DNA of 64,000 nucleotides from Microbacterium sp. (lineage in GTDB: Bacteria; Actinomycetota; Actinomycetes; Actinomycetales; Microbacteriaceae), in the NCBI RefSeq assembly GCF_031178445.1, contig NZ_JAPSIY010000002.1, forward strand, positions 186,001 through 250,000. The letters are read 5' to 3'. The position numbers and the translations under genes are program-made. Positions 58,278 through 64,000 of the stretch are shown in pieces. Below the pieces are notes generated by a model. That model searched no databases. It saw nothing but the letters and a program-made list of their open reading frames with translations, and had not been told where the DNA came from. Numbering within the stretch: position 1 is the first letter of the stretch; each line of letters starts with the position of its first letter.

Positions 58278-58498
58278 GCGGGGCGCTCCCTCCGTCGGCC
58301 GCGCCGGACGCCGGCGTCGCGTGGATGCCGCCACTTTACGATCGCCGCCGCACAGGCGACAAGACCTCGTGTGAGGGCGCCCGGCGCGAGTTGGGCTTGT
58401 GCCGCGGTGGGTGGAGGTCTAGAACGGTGCTGTGCGGCGACGACGCCGCATCCGGTCGCCGGTGGGCGCTCGGGTTTCCTCTGGGGTTAGGAATGCAG

Positions 58499-58810
58499 AT
58501 GAAGAAGACAGCGATCGGCGCCGCGCTCGGGCTCATGCTCGTGCTGGGCGGCGCAGGGGCGGCGACGGCGGGGGAGTACAACGGACAGGGGGGTGACATC
58601 CGCGGCGGCGACAAGGCGCACTCGGCGTGTCACTTCTCGGGCCGGGACCTTCCCGACGATGTCGAGGGGAACCCATTCCCGTTCCTCGACGATGACGAGT
58701 ACACGGACGGTCACGTGCAGAACTACGGCCAGTACGTCCGAGCCGGGGTCAAGGGCCTCGAAGGCGGACCCGGTGTGGCCTGTCGCGGCAACGTGATGCA
58801 CGAGGAATGA
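58499..58810 (+). CDS. Small secreted protein of unknown function
   Basis: A 103-residue protein with a clear Sec signal peptide (MKKTAIGAALGLMLVLGGAG, cleavage after ATA-type ATAG region near residue 23). The mature part is acidic, rich in Gly/Asp, and has two cysteines (SACHF and VACRG) that may form a disulfide. The wording GQYVRAGVKGLEGGPGVACR is reminiscent of small actinobacterial exported proteins of unknown role. TTAGGA precedes ATG 58499. The 221-bp gap before it (58278-58498) holds no other gene. Confidence 0.75.
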   Translation: MKKTAIGAALGLMLVLGGAGAATAGEYNGQGGDIRGGDKAHSACHFSGRDLPDDVEGNPFPFLDDDEYTDGHVQNYGQYVRAGVKGLEGGPGVACRGNVMHEE

Positions 58811-58820
58811 GCATGACCGC

Positions 58821-58855
58821 CCCCGGTCGGCGGGCGGTGCGCTCGGCGACCGGGG
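58821..58855. terminator. Hairpin after the secreted-protein gene
   Basis: Perfect 9-bp arms CCCCGGTCG (58821-58829) and CGACCGGGG (58847-58855) around a GC-rich loop, 10 bp after the stop. It separates this gene from the rpoB promoter. Confidence 0.65.
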
Positions 58856-58904
58856 ACGGTGGGTGCTCAATACCTCAGCTTCCGGAAATGGTCAAGGACT
58901 CCGC

Positions 58905-58933
58905 TTGCCATGTCGCGAAATCGTGCGTATAGT
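58905..58933 (+). promoter_or_regulatory. rpoBC promoter
   Basis: TTGCCA (58905-58910), 17 bp, TATAGT (58928-58933), one of the two best promoter matches in the window. Predicted start near 58940. Confidence 0.75.
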
Positions 58934-58939
58934 TGGTAG

Positions 58940-59056
58940 TTGCGCTCGCTTCTCCGTGCCCTCATATGGTGGTCGGCATCGTCGAGCTCTCGCGCGCGCA
59001 CTCCACCGACGACAAGGAATCGACTAGCCCTGCCCGGGCTCACGGAGGTTATTCCC
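58940..59056 (+). promoter_or_regulatory. rpoB 5' leader
   Basis: About 117 nt between the predicted start site and the TTG codon. It ends with a small AGCCC/GGGCT stem (59026-59040) directly before the GGAGG ribosome site (59044-59048). A leader of this length could serve feedback control, but no known riboswitch is recognisable. Confidence 0.5.
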
Positions 59057-62560
<3,504 letters not shown>

Positions 62561-62594
62561 TCCGGCGCCATTCGACTAGCGACAGATTTTCTAA

Positions 62595-64000
<1,406 letters not shown>

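Noticed and set aside
58940-59056. Upstream start for rpoB at 58940
   Set aside because: The extra 39 residues coincide with the predicted transcription start and leader; GGAGG sits correctly before TTG 59057 and homologues begin there.
58940-59056. Riboswitch or ribosomal-protein leader in the rpoB upstream region
   Set aside because: Only a 5-bp stem is visible; no known riboswitch core could be recognised by eye.

Overview
The window is a high-GC, gene-dense actinobacterial chromosome segment. Gene content and order point to Microbacteriaceae, most likely Microbacterium or a close relative. The clues are menaquinone genes, System II cytochrome c maturation (ccdA-resB-ccsB), a 32-residue bS22-type ribosomal protein, a TTG-initiated rpoB, GTG starts, and many genes that look leaderless. 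I saw no tRNA, rRNA, CRISPR array, insertion sequence or prophage. No gene-free gap exceeds 300 bp; the largest is about 260 bp.

Layout. 0-11 kb: the end of sbcC, a nucleosidase, nadE, a large nuclease/helicase fusion, a GNAT protein, upp, tadA, an orphan CDF C-terminal domain, proC, a Ktr potassium uptake pair and an ArsR-type regulator. 11-14 kb: a DrrAB-like ABC exporter divergent from a TetR regulator. 14-19.5 kb: a BldC-like protein, bS22, a coupled rhodanese/glutaredoxin/Dabb trio, a polar amino-acid ABC importer, a GNAT protein and a TSUP permease. 19.5-27.7 kb: aspS, then a phosphatase plus TlpA-CcdA-ResB-CcsB cluster split by a divergent flavoprotein/MerR pair. 27.8-34.3 kb: a 2H phosphodiesterase and a TetR-controlled MMPL/YhgE membrane system. 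34.3-41.5 kb: menC, menB and menE, with a PadR/HAAS pair, an AlkD-like protein and a methyltransferase. 41.5-45.7 kb: a NarL-type two-component system followed by an FtsX-type ABC transporter. 45.8-50.5 kb: ComB-like, DUF3054, SprT-like, a helical-repeat protein, an aminopropyltransferase-like protein and an LCP protein. 50.6-56.1 kb: a complete dipeptide/oligopeptide ABC importer. 56.1-58.8 kb: an AraC-hydrolase-reductase cluster and a small secreted protein. 58.9-64 kb: rpoB and the start of rpoC.

Themes. The ccs and men clusters together serve the menaquinone/cytochrome c respiratory chain. Exporters are each paired with a local repressor (TetR twice), and the two TetR-controlled intergenic regions carry the same palindrome class, GATACA-N4-TGTATS. 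About twenty genes have a TANNNT (once GATACT) hexamer exactly 6-7 nt before the start codon, the geometry of leaderless transcripts. Several intergenic gaps hold structured elements: hairpins made of short repeated motifs, a 27-bp triplication at the 3' end of menC, and dyads built around CGGATGC/GCATCCG. That heptamer also recurs inside genes, against the local codon preference.

The most unusual protein is the MMPL transporter, whose C-terminus carries a degenerate ABC-ATPase-like domain. Second is the 1171-residue iron-sulfur nuclease / RNase H-like / SF1 helicase fusion. I did not find a clear new defence system. The best candidates for undescribed biology are the MMPL-NBD/YhgE pair and the multi-copy short-motif intergenic elements.
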